A stretch of DNA of 64,000 nt from Malaya genurostris (GCF_030247185.1 NC_080571.1:164873047-164937046), one strand, 5' to 3'. Counted from the stretch's first letter, positions 1 through 11,604 are shown. A program made the numbers and translations. The notes: generated from the letters alone by a model not told the origin.

Positions 1-2640
1 CTCAAGTCACCTGCTAGTGAAGACTCGGCAGTATGTGGTATAGTAACGATATATCCTTAGCAAACTGTATGTTTTCGTCGATGCACATAAAAGCGCGTCG
101 CGATTCACTTTAAATTTACGCGCGAAAGAACGTAAAAATACGTCTTATCATTGATTTCCCAGCAACTTTTTGATGAACTTTACTTCGAGACAGACGCGCA
201 TTTTTGTCCTATGTTTCAGTACAGGTAATGTTCTGGTGCTACAAAAGAGTACGCGTCTTGCTGTTGTTTATGTCATTTGGTGCTAGGCGCATCCCGTTAC
301 ATGGAAAGATCTATTTATTAATTAATAATGATTCATTTAATACGATAGTACCTGCGAATTAATTGTTTGGTATAGGGCACTCTAAATACGCTGTCGTTTG
401 TTTTATTTTTGTTGCCCGCACCCAGGTGTTAGCATATACTTCGGCCGTGACTCATATTTTCACGGTCAATGCCGTTTGTACTCGTGCCGCTAGTCGGTTG
501 GTGTAGTATATCAAGTGTCCTACAAACATGGCTGCCGCTACCTAGAGACACGCCCATAAGTGTCAGCATTGGTTATTTATTTATTATTGTTATTATTATT
601 ATTTTTCTTGCCGTGCGGCTCTCAGCGGGTTCTCTAAGAGAGACATGACTCGTTGTTTAATTTATCGCGTATGCTACCTTATTACTTGGGGTCTCTGCAT
701 ACTTTATGCGAATGTTTCTGCATACTTTATGCGAATGTTTCCAGAATGCAATAAGTTTGTTTATCGATTGGCAGCAAAGACTCCCTATCGAAACAAATAT
801 TCGGCAAACTTTTAAAAGTCGGTTCTTTATAGAACCATCGAAAATTTATTCCAACGGGCTATCAGAAATTTTACTCCTCAACGTAAAAAAAAAAACAAAC
901 TGTGTGATGTAAATAACTCATCCTTTAGTATCGATGCACGGTGTGAAGTTGGTGTGTCAGTTGTATTTACGTCGTCCAGTTATGTTCCTGACATTTTACA
1001 GTTATGCTATTATTAAATTATGTTTCTTTTTTTTTCCTTTGTGAACTTATAGTACCACATTCGGCAACGGCCCGATCAGGCGTGGTTGCCCCAATTCACT
1101 GTTGAATGTAAATGTCAAACAAAGCGCACTGAATGTGCATGGATTACTTACTTGACCAACATGATGAACATCCCCCTTCTGCCGATCATCTCCGACTTCT
1201 GGTAGTCACTTGGATTTGCGTTGCGATGATGTCTTCCTTTGCTTCTTTTGAGTTTCGCTGGATGCAACCAGCAAAACGTGTCCACACACTTTCTGTATCT
1301 ATCTGTCCACCGTTGTAGGTTATGGTGATGATTATGATGTCTCAGGGTTAGGTTAGCATATGCGCCGGACCGACGGAAAACAACACGCGTTCTTCTACTT
1401 GATACCGAACGAGCGTCTATTGGATCACGATCCTTCACTACCGCCACCCGCTAATGGCTTTCGCTTTTTTTTCACTGGCGGTGTTTTTACCGCTGTCACC
1501 ACAATGCAGTAACTGTACCGAGCGGAGCGGGTGGCAGAATAACGCCGAGGATGTTTCTTTTAGTTCTATACGGAGTAACACTCTCCAATTCGGTTTCTCT
1601 TTTATGTCATTGTATTGATTCATCCATGTGCTTGAGTTTAATATCACGAAATTCACCTTTTCTAAGCTTCAATTTTTTCTGTGCTTTTCACTTAACAGCT
1701 ACTTATTCTCAATAGTGCCGGATTAGGCTGTTTTAGGAGTTCTTTCCCACAATCTAACAAAAAGTCACTAACGATTGTTAATAAGGCTAATACTTCACGC
1801 AGTCTAACTAAGCTCGGCATATTATTAGGTGTATGCACATATGAACGTATGTCCTACTACAGTAAGAAAAACAAACACGTTTACACCATTCCACACCGAC
1901 TCTGCATTAGAACTGGAACTTGACTTTGAGGTCACTTGATTCTCAAGCCTCACAATGCACACATATTCCTATGCATACTGTATCATACTCTGCTACTGAA
2001 CTAGCCACTAACTCTTGAAGCAAAAAACTACTTAATTTGTCTACCGGGTCAACTCCCGTGACTAGCGCCTAGTTACCGCACTCTGTAAAAACTGAACTGG
2101 CCCCTAACTTTTCCCAACTAGGGGTTTTTAAGCTCCTAACATTTCACTAACTGTTCAGCCTAAACCCGAGACCATCGTGACCGTTACCGCGGTTGTCCGT
2201 GAAATTTCTTTGCTTACGCAGGGCACCTCAGTGTCGCGCAAACAAAAACATCTCAGCAACCCCGAGCGCATTCCAAGAGCGTGTAAACAAAAACTGCTGC
2301 GCCAATGCAAACTAGCAATGCAGCAAATTTGCTAAGGGCGCTGCATCTGTTAAGCATTTCTGAAATTGCTCATTAGTGTTGCTATCAACTGATATAGGGT
2401 ATCATTCGTAGACGAATGTTCGAAGGGAACACATGCGTTTTTCTTAAAATCTAAATCGGTAAAACGAAGGTGCCTATAACAGCAAAGGCTTAAGTATAGG
2501 CATTACACCGTACCGATAAAAAGCAGTATCGCCGTAGGTGAGTTCTGCCTGTGCACCGACTTCGCATCGGTATCGACCGTTGACGCTGTTGTGTTAAACT
2601 CGGGCAGCAGTGGACAGTACCATACATCCATCGCAGCCGT
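1..2640. other. Unassigned AT-rich flank, no gene supported
   Basis: I see no conserved domain or convincing gene here. Open frames are short (under 100 codons) and low in recognisable motifs. The stretch has ATT-rich tracts near 575-605, a 23-bp perfect direct repeat at 695-740 and an A-run at 886-897. It may be unique sequence or an old repeat that I cannot identify. Confidence 0.5.
695..740. repeat. 23-bp tandem direct repeat, two copies
   Basis: The 23-bp unit beginning ctgcatactttatgcg occurs twice in a row without mismatch (695-717 and 718-740). It is a local slippage or duplication product with no evident coding role. Confidence 0.9.
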
Positions 2641-2835
2641 ACAATCCTGAGTCAAGGTCACACTGAGCCTCAACGGAGGAGTGAAGGATCAACTCACCTA
2701 ACAGATTGCGTCTCATACTGTTAAGTACTTTTTCTAACTTTTTCTATATATTTTTACTAATTATATTTTTTTTCACTTTTGTTTTTCTTCCTTATTTCAA
2801 GTGCAGGAGACTCCTGTACTTCCGTATTATGAAAT

Positions 2836-3275
2836 ATGAATATTGATGACAATGGGAGTGTTTTGGAAGAAGTACATTTAGAAGCTGAATCTGAATCCGA
2901 GGTACCGCCATCTCCCCCTCCGATGCCTCCATCAATTGACAAGGTTTCACCAAACAAGTTACGCGTTGTTGTGTCCGACCTGAAGCAAGAAAACGAGATT
3001 GCTACCAGAGAGCTGTTCATGAGGGAGTACCGCGTGTACGTCTCTTCTCATGTGGTGGAGATCGACGGTGTGGTCCGTGACGAAAGTCTGACGATCTGAT
3101 GAAGGACGGGGTAGGCCGTTTCAAAAACTTCGACCTTCAGCCAGTGAAAATTTTGAAGTGCAATCAACTGTAATCCAAATCGAGTTTTGCCGGATCGGCA
3201 CTTCCAAATTATTTAGTAGTGAGTGAAGTTTGTCTACCTATTCGGCTATATGTACCACGAGTTATGCACTCCAAC
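2836..3275 (+). pseudogene. I-element ORF1 (Gag-like) N-terminal fragment, unit 1
   Basis: The reading frame opens with an acidic, Ser/Pro-rich N-terminus (MNIDDNGSVLEEVHLEAESE) and continues into the ORF1 core seen at 16744 in I copy 2. Relative to unit 2 (3871 onward) it lacks about 170 bp encoding the stretch between the proline-rich segment and the KVSPNKLRVVV block. It keeps about 35 bp that unit 2 lost. The frame breaks near 3099. The final bases (LPIRLYVPRVMH) match the I ORF1 segment just before the zinc knuckles, and at 3276 the sequence switches to CR1-like RT. Confidence 0.75.
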
Positions 3276-3857
3276 GTTCTGATTTATGCAATTGACCCAT
3301 ATGTGCCAAAGCAAATCAGCCAGCTTTCCAGACAAGCACCGTGGCAATCCGCTGAGTTACGAAAACTAAAAAGTTTGAAAAGAACAGCTCTAAGGAAATA
3401 TTCTAAGAAAGGTGGTTTTTTGCTCAGGCAAAACTATTTGGAAATAAATAAAGTTTATAAAAAAACAGCCAAACGATGTTATGCCAACTATTTGCGAAGT
3501 GTGCAGAGGAAATTAAAATCTAACCCTAAGTCGTTCTGGAAGCACGTTAATGAGCAAAGGAAAGAGCCAGATCTTCCTTCGTCTATGTACTACAACGATC
3601 AACCGACTTCTAGCTTGCAAGAAATCTGCGACATGTTTATGAAGAAATTCTCTGGGGTTTTTTCTAGAGATATTTTATCAACGGATCAAATCTCCCAGGC
3701 AGCACGGAACGTTCCTGTTTTGAGTCAATCGTTGAATTTCATCAATGTTGATATTAGCTCTGTCCAAAAGGCTATCGTTAAAATGAAGTCTTCATATTCT
3801 CCTGGACCCGATGGCATCCCCGCTGTCGTCTTGAAGAAATGTTCCAGCGGTATATTC
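3276..3857 (+). pseudogene. CR1-like reverse transcriptase fragment, unit 1
   Basis: This fragment fuses in frame to the preceding I ORF1 segment. It encodes the region between endonuclease and RT plus the first RT block: a basic linker with the FWKHVN motif, then SPGPDGIPAVVLKKC, the GPDGIP block typical of non-LTR RT. It stops at the duplication junction (3857), where the ORF1 start recurs. It is a duplicate of 4438-5015 and cannot be functional alone. Confidence 0.8.
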
Positions 3858-3870
3858 CGTATTATGAAAT

Positions 3871-4437
3871 ATGAATATTGATGACAATGGGAGTGTTTTG
3901 GAAGAAGTACATTTAGAAGCTGAATCTGAATCCGAGGTACCGCCATCTCCCCCTCCGATGTCTCCATCTCCCTCTGAGATATTGCCCCCTCGTCGAAAAG
4001 TTTACCAAGGCGATAGCACGGGGGGTCCGTGGGTGGTATACTTCCGGCCCAAATTCAAGACCAAGTCTCTTAGAGTCCTGAATATTGCACGGGACTTGAC
4101 AAAACATTACTCGGCAATAAAATCAATTGTCAAGGTTTCACCAAACAAGTTACGCGTTGTTGTGTCCGATCTGTCTGTTCATGAGGGAGTACCGCGTGTA
4201 CGTCTCTTCTCATGTGGTGGAGATCGACGGTGTGGTCCGTGACGAAAGTCTGACGATCTGATGAAGGACGGGGTAGGCCGTTTCAAATACCTCGACCTTC
4301 AGCCAGTGAAAATTTTGAAGTGCAATCAACTGTAACCCAAATCGAGTTTTGCCGGATCGGCACTTCCAAATTATTTGGTAGTGAGTGAAGTTCGTCTACC
4401 TATTCGGCTATATGTACCACGAGTTATGCACTCCAAC
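3871..4437 (+). pseudogene. I-element ORF1 N-terminal fragment, unit 2
   Basis: This is the more complete version of the ORF1 N-terminus. The acidic/proline-rich leader is followed by a segment containing GGPWVVYFRPK and LNIARDLTKHYSAIKSI, a conserved ORF1 block in which the nascent Gag-like nucleic-acid-binding domain begins. The frame is lost near 4160-4242 because of a 35-bp deletion. After the LPIRLYVPRVMHSN segment the CR1 insertion starts at 4438. ORF1 proteins of this clade bind the element RNA as a ribonucleoprotein; here the gene is a relic. Confidence 0.75.
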
Positions 4438-6375
4438 GTTCTGATTTATGCAATTGACCAATATGTGCCAAAGCAAATCAGCCAGCTTTCCAGACAAGCA
4501 CCGTGGCAATCCGCTGAGTTACGAAAACTAAAAAGTTTGAAAAGAACAGCTCTAAGGAAATATTCCAAGAAAAGTGGTTTTTTGCTCAGGCAAAACTATT
4601 TGGAAATAAATAAAGTTTATAAAAAAACAGCCAAACGATGTTATGCCAACTATTTGCGAAGTGTGCAGAGGAAATTAAAATCCAACCCTAAGTCGTTCTG
4701 GAAGCACGTTAATGAGCAAAGGAAAGAGCCAGATCTTCCTTCGTCTATGTACTACAACGATCAACCGACTTCTAGCTTGCAAGAAATCTGCGACATGTTT
4801 ATGAAGAAATTCTCTGGGGTTTTTTCTAGAGATATTTTATCAACGGATCAAATCTCCCAGGCAGCACGGAACGTTCCTGTTTTGAGTCAATCGTTGAATT
4901 TCATCAATGTTGATATTAGCTCTGTCCAAAAGGCTATCGTTAAAATGAAGTCTTCATATTCTCCTGGACCCGATGGCATCCCCGCTGTCGTCTTGAAGAA
5001 ATGTTCCAGCGGTATTGCAACACCCTTATGTCAACTGTTTCAACAGTCACTCACGACTGGAGTATTTCCTGTTGTTTGGAAATCTTCTTATATGTTCCCA
5101 GTGCACAAAAAAGGAGACAGGAAGAATATCGACAACTATCGCGGCATTACCTCACTTAGTGCAATTCCTAAGCTGTTCGAACTGGTTGTTCTGGAACCCA
5201 CTTTCAATCACTGTAAGCAGTATATCGTAGAAACTCAGCACAGATTCATGCCGAAACGCTCAACTGCTACTAATCTTTTAAGCTTCACGACGTTTATAAC
5301 AGATGCTATGTCAAACGGTTTTCAAACAGATGTTTTATATACGGACCTCTCCGCTGCTTTTGACAAAATAAATCACGCTATACCTCTGCAATCGACGGTT
5401 GGCGGTTAAGATCGGTGATAATCTATCTAACGATTTTTTTGCTTTTTCTGGCATTCCACAAGGCAGTCATCTCGGACCACTGATTTTCCTCCTGTACTTC
5501 AATGACGTGAACTTTTTACTGAGTGTCCCACGATTATCATTTGCCGACGACCTCAAGTTATTCAAAATTATTAAGACAACAGAGAATACCATTTCTCTCC
5601 AGAGTCAACTAGAAATTTTTTCGGAGTGGTGCGAGATTAATCGAATGACATTAAATATCAGTAAATGCTCGATCATCACGTTCACACGGAAAAGAACACC
5701 TATACGTTTCGACTATTATCTCCGAGGATCTCCGATAGATAGAGTCACATGTGCCAAGGATCTTGGGGTTTTTCTTGACGAACAACTGAACTACAAGCAA
5801 CATATCTCGTACATTGTTGCAAAAGCTTCACGTTGCCTGGGATTTGTAATGAGAACTGCTAAGCACTTCACATATATCTACTGTTTGAAGTCTCTTTACT
5901 GCTCGCTTGTACGTTCAACGCTCGAATATTGTTCGGCGGTATGGAACCCGCTTTACCGTAATGGGAATATCAGAATCGAATCAATACAGCGCAGATTTGT
6001 TCGTTTCGCTCTTCGCCAGTTACCATTGAATAATCCTCATTAGTTGCCGAGTTATGAAAGCCGCGGACTGCTTATCGGACTCGATACACGACGGTGCGAC
6101 GTGATCTGTCCCGTGCATTGCTAATCGCCGACGTTTTGTTGAACAATGTCGATTGTTCAGCACTTCTCTGTCAAATAAACATAAATGTTCGCGCACGAGC
6201 TCTTCGCAACAACAACCTCCTCAGAATGCCTTTACGCCGCACTAATTATGGAATCAATGGCGCCATCATTGGATTGCAACGTTTTTTCAATGCTGTTTCG
6301 ACGGGTTTCGATTTCCATGTCCCGCGCAGTCGAATTAAAACTAGTTTTTTAAATATACTTAGAAATAATCATTAG
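4438..6375 (+). pseudogene. CR1-like ORF2 reverse transcriptase, frameshifted
   Basis: Domains in order: linker with FWKHVN, RT block GPDGIP, a VVWKSSYMFPVHKKGD block with NYRGITSL, motif A (DLSAAFDKINH), motif B-like GIPQGSHLGPLIF, the catalytic FADD, then a C-terminal region with SLYCSLVRSTLEYCSAVW typical of CR1/Jockey elements. The frame breaks near 5400, where alignment to the CR1 at 34000-35700 suggests a short deletion between motif A and GIPQG. It breaks again near 6043-6094. RT would copy element RNA at a nicked target; this copy cannot make full-length protein. Confidence 0.85.
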
Positions 6376-6436
6376 GACCATTTTTTGTCTGTTGATTATG
6401 TATATTAGTAAATAAATAAATAAATAAATAAATAAA
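4438..6436 (+). mobile_element. 5'-truncated CR1-clade non-LTR element inserted in I ORF1
   Basis: A reverse-transcriptase-bearing segment interrupts I ORF1 between codons that flank it on both sides (4437 and about 6437). It lacks ORF1 and endonuclease and ends in a (TAAA)n tail at about 6409-6436, as expected for a 5'-truncated target-primed insertion. Its RT resembles the CR1-like element at 33886-38495. Any target-site duplication is only a few bases and is ambiguous. Confidence 0.85.
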
Positions 6437-7168
6437 CTATACAGCTATGACATACGGCAGCCTATTGTTGCAACAAACTGCGATGCGGCAAATGTGGAGA
6501 AACCCATCAGGACGATCTCTGCAGAAGAGCAGCGGAAAAGTGTTGCTACTGCGGAAAGAATCCTCATGATCTATCGGTGTGCCCTAAATATAAAAAGCGT
6601 ACGGAGAAATTAATGTTTTCCATGAAAGATAGCTCTAAACGCTCTTACGTGGAAATCTTTGAAATAACCACTCCATCGAACCCTGAGAACCGGTTTGCAA
6701 TCTTGCCAGTTTAAGATAATACCTCTGACGACCCAGGCGAAGGACCTTTCTACACGTAGATTAAAGGAAGCAGGAAAAGACAAAATCTGGCTTCTCCTAA
6801 GCTTCCTCGTAAAGGGCTCAGAATGTCCTCTTCGTCACAAAATGATCAAACAAAAACGAAAAGTGCTGACTCAATACTGAAACCAACACCTCCTGGTTTC
6901 AAAAAACTTAGAGATGATAAGGAGTACCCAGCACTTCCAGGGGCATAAAAAAACCCGAATGATCCCAAATCACAACTAAAAAAATCAAATAAACGCCGGA
7001 TTATTGAAAATTTCTGATATCGTGGACTGGATATTAACAGCCTTCAATATTACTGATCCTCTAAAAAGCCTCCTAACTGCACTACTGTCAACAGTAAGGA
7101 CATTTTTAAAACAGTTGACTGAACAATGGCTCCTCCTTGCAGCGATTGTATCTTTGGATGATTAATTT
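6437..7168 (+). pseudogene. I-element ORF1 C-terminal fragment (zinc knuckles to stop), unit 1
   Basis: Sequence resumes I ORF1 after the CR1 insertion. In broken frames it shows cysteine-rich zinc-knuckle codons (CCNKLRCGKCGE and a second knuckle CCYCGKNPHD), then the KRSYVEIF block and the conserved C-terminus (SDIVDWILTAFNITDPLKS) ending just upstream of ORF2. The same blocks are seen at 17000-17745. CCHC knuckles in ORF1p bind nucleic acid. Multiple small indels split the frame. Confidence 0.75.
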
Positions 7169-7183
7169 AGCAATGAGAAACAA

Positions 7184-7616
7184 AGATATGTTCATTGTGC
7201 TTCAGTGGAACTGCAGAAATATCATCCCAAAACTTGATTCTTTTAAACACTTATTACACTCTCGTTACTGCGATGTATTCTCCTTTAGTGAAACTAGGCT
7301 GACTTCTAACATCAACCTCGACTTCCATAATTTCAACATAATCCGCCATGGTACAGGATGGGGCTGCTTATATGATGATAACCGTTCTTCGTTAATCCAA
7401 CATTTGTGTAACAACTTCAAATTGACAATTCCAAACACGAGAGAAATGATACGGAACCCCGACCGCTTGAATTTATCCCTTTGCTCGACTTCGCTACAAT
7501 TAGATTGCAAGTGGAAGGTAATTTGTGATTGTCACTGTAGCGATCACTTGCCGATCATGGTTTCTATCGCCAACCGTGTAAGACCCTCGGAAATAATCAA
7601 TGTTTCGTACGTGTAA
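7184..7616 (+). pseudogene. I-element ORF2 endonuclease fragment with internal deletion, unit 1
   Basis: This is an APE-type endonuclease N-terminus: VLQWNCRNI, then FSFSETRLTSN (the catalytic Glu context), then GTGWGCLYDDN and CSDHLPIMV (the SDH motif). Compared with 17770-18430, roughly 80 codons between NFNIIR and GTGWG are missing, including the nucleotide-binding face and the GDFN motif. The nuclease therefore lacks part of its active site although the frame stays open across the deletion. A perfect hairpin follows at 7630-7667. Confidence 0.8.
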
Positions 7617-7667
7617 GACCATCGGAAATAATCAATGTTTCGTACGTTTTCACACGAAACATTGATT
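7578..7667 (+). repeat. 35-bp direct repeat followed by a perfect 14-bp hairpin
   Basis: A unit beginning gtgtaagacc is repeated (from about 7578 and again from about 7613). Directly after, aatcaatgtttcgt at 7630-7643 is the exact reverse complement of acgaaacattgatt at 7654-7667, with a 10-nt loop. The same structure recurs in the duplicate unit at 8943-8980. Confidence 0.85.
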
Positions 7668-7764
7668 GGAAAAGTCACGCGAGCTCGATATCTGAGAGAC
7701 TAGAAACATCACAGGGGCTTCCTCCGCAATACAAGCTCATTCGAAACGAGTACCCAGTGGGCAA

Positions 7765-8481
7765 ATACGGCAGCCTATTGTTGCAACAAACTGCGATGCG
7801 GCAAATGTGGAGAAACCCATCAGGACGATCTCTGCAGAAGAGCAGCGGAAAAGTGTTGCTACTGCGGAAAGAATCCTCATGATCTATCGGTGTGCCCTAA
7901 ATATAAAAAGCGTACGGAGAAATTAATGTTTTCCATGAAAGATAGCTCTAAACGCTCTTACGTGGAAATCTTTGAAATAACCACTCCATCGAACCCTGAG
8001 AACCGGTTTGCAATCTTGCCAGTTTAAGATAATACCTCTGACGACCCAGGCGAAGGACCTTTCTACACGTAGATTAAAGGAAGCAGGAAAAGACAAAATC
8101 TGGCTTCTCCTAAGCTTCCTCGTAAAGGGCTCAGAATGTCCTCTTCGTCACAAAATGATCAAACAAAAACGAAAAGTGCTGACTCAATACTGAAACCAAC
8201 ACCTCCTGGTTTCAAAAAACTTAGAGATGATAAGGAGTACCCAGCACTTCCAGGGGCATAAAAAAACCCGAATGATCCCAAATCACAACTAAAAAAATCA
8301 AATAAACGCCGGATTATTGAAAATTTCTGATATCGTGGACTGGATATTAACAGCCTTCAATATTACTGATCCTCTAAAAAGCCTCCTAACTGCACTACTG
8401 TCAACAGTAAGGACATTTTTAAAACAGTTGACTGAACAATGGCTCCTCCTTGCAGCGATTGTATCTTTGGATGATTAATTT
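7765..8481 (+). pseudogene. I-element ORF1 C-terminal fragment, unit 2
   Basis: This is a duplicate of 6452-7168 with the same zinc-knuckle codons and the same frame breaks. It has no independent start. Confidence 0.75.
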
Positions 8482-8496
8482 AGCAATGAGAAACAA

Positions 8497-8929
8497 AGAT
8501 ATGTTCATTGTGCTTCAGTGGAACTGCAGAAATATCATCCCAAAACTTGATTCTTTTAAACACTTATTACACTCTCGTTACTGCGATGTATTCTCCTTTA
8601 GTGAAACTAGGCTGACTTCTAACATCAACCTCGACTTCCATAATTTCAACATAATCCGCCATGGTACAGGATGGGGCTGCTTATATGATGATAACCGTTC
8701 TTCGTTAATCCAACATTTGTGTAACAACTTCAAATTGACAATTCCAAACACGAGAGAAATGATACGGAACCCCGACCGCTTGAATTTATCCCTTTGCTCG
8801 ACTTCGCTACAATTAGATTGCAAGTGGAAGGTAATTTGTGATTGTCACTGTAGCGATCACTTGCCGATCATGGTTTCTATCGCCAACCGTGTAAGACCCT
8901 CGGAAATAATCAATGTTTCGTACGTGTAA
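8497..8929 (+). pseudogene. I-element ORF2 endonuclease fragment, unit 2
   Basis: This duplicates 7184-7616, including the same internal deletion that removes the middle of the endonuclease. Downstream it connects to the RT region at 9084, so this unit is the one contiguous with the rest of ORF2. Confidence 0.8.
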
Positions 8930-9083
8930 GACCATCGGAAATAATCAATGTTTCGTACGTTTTCACACGAAACATTGATTGGAAAAGTCACGCGAGCTCG
9001 ATATCTGAGAGACTAGAAACATCACAGGGGCTTCCTCCGCAATACAAGCTCATTCGAAACGAGTACCCAGTGGGCAAACTAGT

Positions 9084-9610
9084 ATGCGTTCTCCCAACCC
9101 ATGGTGGGACAAAGAATGCTCAGAGCTGAAAATGAAAAAAGCCTCAGCCTTCATCTCGTTCAGAAGGAACGGAACTCCAGATAATTATCGGATATACGCG
9201 GCGTTAGAATTTCAAATGAAAAGTCTGATTAAGCTAAGAAACGCGGTTACTGGCGGAGGTTTGTTGACGGATTAATGAGAGAAACAGCAATGAGCCCTCT
9301 TTGGAATACGGCCCGATGCATGCGCAATCGAAATCACGCGAACAAAAGCGAGGAATATTCTAACCGCTGGATATTCGATTTCGCTAAAAAAGTATGCCCC
9401 GACTATGTTCCGCAACAGGAGACATTCCACGTCCCAACATCGAACTCGAACGAAAACCCGTTTTCAATGGCGGAGTTTTCACTTGCGCTTCTTTCGTATC
9501 ACAATCTGCTGGACTCCGCTAAAAGACGCTTGTTGAATTTATTCAACACGTTCCTTAAGAGTAACATTGTACCACATGACTGGAGACAAGTGAAGGTTAT
9601 CGCTATTCAA
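9084..9610 (+). pseudogene. I-element ORF2, endonuclease-RT linker and RT N-terminal part
   Basis: Two open stretches (9084-9275 and 9275-9643) align with 18630-19200 of copy 2: the PWWDKECSE linker, NRWIFDFAKK, FSMAEFSLALLS, and VPHDWRQVKVIAIQKK of the RT finger region. Codons for a short segment between LLSYHN and the next block are deleted. The RT is interrupted at about 9610 by the TIR element and resumes at 11397. Confidence 0.8.
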
Positions 9611-11396
9611 AAAAAAAACGGGTGGGTAATGTCAGAGACATAACTGGATGTCGTGAATACGAAAACAACTGACATGATCCTTAACACTTCCGAATATCAA
9701 TTAGTTGATCAATTGTATGAATTATGCAAGCATTCTCCTTTGCACATTTTTCGCAAAAACAAAGAAGGCTTCACTTTTTGTTGAGAGGCTTGTTTCTACC
9801 TGATTTCGTTTGTATCTTTTTCACTAATGGGAGGTCCTAACGGCTATAAAAATAGCCGCATTCAGAATTTTAATGTTGATTATTTCATTTCAGATTTGCA
9901 TAATTTATTGAAACAAACTATCAATATGCTGAAGGGAATCGTTTCTAGCATTCGGAAAGGTCAAATTGCGTAATTCTCTACGACATTAAACTCTGGAACA
10001 TTTTTCGCAAAAACAAAGAAGGCTTCACTTGATCTCGTTTACTGTGAGTTTCACACAGTGAAAAGTGCACAAATCTAACCAAACTGTTCTAGATTTGCAC
10101 TAAACTGAGGATATTTCCTTTCGATTTGCGAACAACAAATCCTAATAGTTCTTTAGAAAACTTTTAGAGCCGTTAGAACGGCTGATTTTGTGTAATGCTC
10201 TCCACCGTTATTTTTTCCCAATGCTAATGACTGGCAGCTGTGACGTAATTGCTCTTGTCGAAAGCGAAACTAGCTGTGCAGACGACATCACATCTGCTCG
10301 CAGTGGAGATAGAATCCAAACTGATTGAATTTTTGTTAAGAGATTTCCTTTTATGTGATTTCGTTTGTAGCTTTTTCACTAATGGGAGGTCCTAACGGCT
10401 GAAAATAGCCGCATACAGAATTTTAATGTCGATTATTTCATTTCGGATTTGCATAATTAATGAAAGAAACTATCAATATGTTGTAGGGATTCGTTTCTAG
10501 CATTCACAAGGACCAAATTGAGGAACTCACTGCGATATTCACCACTTTTCGGAACATTTTTCCCGGACGATTTGTTGTACAGCAGCAGATATTTTGTTCT
10601 CTTCCTTAGAACGCATTCTGATTGGCTGGTGTTGACATGGATCAAATAAGACAGGTTTTTCAATAGTGTACTATTGAAATACTTCAATGCTTTTGCTATA
10701 CAAGTTTATATTGAAAAATTTCGATTCTATTGGTAGTTAGATTATATAAATCCTTTCACAGATCACTGAGCTATGAGCTTTAAAAATACGAGAAAGGCAA
10801 ACGCGCCTTATGAATTATATCCTCTTTGATACTCGTTTATACCAAACATTTCAGAAAAGTTTGATTTTGAATTATTTGAGACTATGTCACAAAACTGAAA
10901 ATTTTATCATAAAATTGTGATCATATTTCCGATGGCATGTCGCAAGAATTATGTTGATTCATTAGATACAACAATAGATATTCACGATCAAAAACTTATC
11001 ACTCTCTCTGAGGGTAAATTTTGAAAAGGCACCCCATAGTAAAGTAAGTCGTATTCACGACAAAAATAAAACAAAATCGAAATTAGTCGTAGTAGGTTAT
11101 TCGTCTATCCACATCGAGTGTTAGATGACGAATGATCGATTTTCGACCACGGTTCCCCTTTTATACGCAGTCAGTTGAATATATGTGCCTGACTATCTCA
11201 AAATCGTCGTCCTTGCGCGAAAAACCCAAGCAAAAGTAAAGAGTTTTCCGTGTTGTTTTCAAATTTTGAGAAAACCTAATTTTTGAGTTGGTTATCTCAC
11301 ACTGTTCAAAATTTTATCCTAAATTCCTGGTCATTCTTCCATATGGCTAATTTTGAAAAGGCACCCCATAGTAAAGTAAGTCGTATTCACGACAAA
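9611..11396. mobile_element. TIR-like nonautonomous element, copy 1, inserted in I RT
   Basis: The I RT sequence is split exactly around this block. The left end (gggtgggtaatgtcagagac, then gtcgtgaatacga) and right end (gtcgtattcacgac) share an inverted tgtcgtgaatacga core. The right-end module occurs twice, at about 11035-11062 and 11360-11396, so the right part may be a second partial copy. The inner sequence matches, in reverse orientation, the block at 22061-23971. No transposase coding is seen. It contains short stem-loops such as ggctataaaaatagcc (9842-9857) and a CCAAT-type box (attggctggt near 10620). It may be a MITE or a larger nonautonomous DNA transposon. Confidence 0.65.
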
Positions 11397-11604
11397 ACCA
11401 GGAAAACCAGCCTCCGAGCACAATTCGTACCGGCCGAATGCTATGCTTTCCTGTGTTCGGAAATTGTTGAAGAAAATGATTCTCTTTCGTCTAGACAATT
11501 GGGTCGAGACAAATGGATTGCTTTTAGATACACAATTTGAGTTCCGCAGAGGCACAGGAACGAACGATTGTCTTGCGTTGCTCTCAACAGAAATTCAAAT
11601 GGCA
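11397..11604 (+). pseudogene. I-element RT fragment downstream of TIR insertion
   Basis: This aligns with 19205-19410 of copy 2: the block corresponding to SYRPIAMLSSIRKLLEKMILFRLD, then the GLLxDTQFxFRxGxGTNDCLALLSTxIQMA block. It ends abruptly at about 11604 at antisense Jockey sequence. The element is cut before RT motif A. Confidence 0.8.

Larger units (their letters stand above)
2823..5015 (+). repeat. Imperfect tandem duplication of an I-ORF1/CR1-RT chimera
   Basis: Unit 1 is 2823-3857 and unit 2 is 3858-5015. Both begin with the same bases just before the ORF1 start and end at the same point in the RT. Each has its own indel: about 170 bp missing in unit 1 and about 35 bp missing in unit 2. 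Both units contain the I/CR1 junction, so the duplication happened after the CR1 element inserted. Confidence 0.9.
6452..9077 (+). repeat. Near-perfect 1313-bp tandem duplication
   Basis: Unit 1 is 6452-7764 and unit 2 is 7765-9077. Every position I compared matches at an offset of 1313 bp, including two 159-codon frames and short indel scars. The unit spans I ORF1 C-terminus and the start of ORF2. No mismatch was noticed, so the duplication is very recent, or it is an assembly artefact. Confidence 0.95.

Noticed and set aside
1133..1656. Overlapping short frames in the left flank
   Set aside because: No motif, both strands open, no start context or neighbour support.
6452..9077. CRISPR-like array
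   Set aside because: The repeat unit is 1313 bp of TE sequence; there is no short repeat/spacer pattern in this eukaryotic window.
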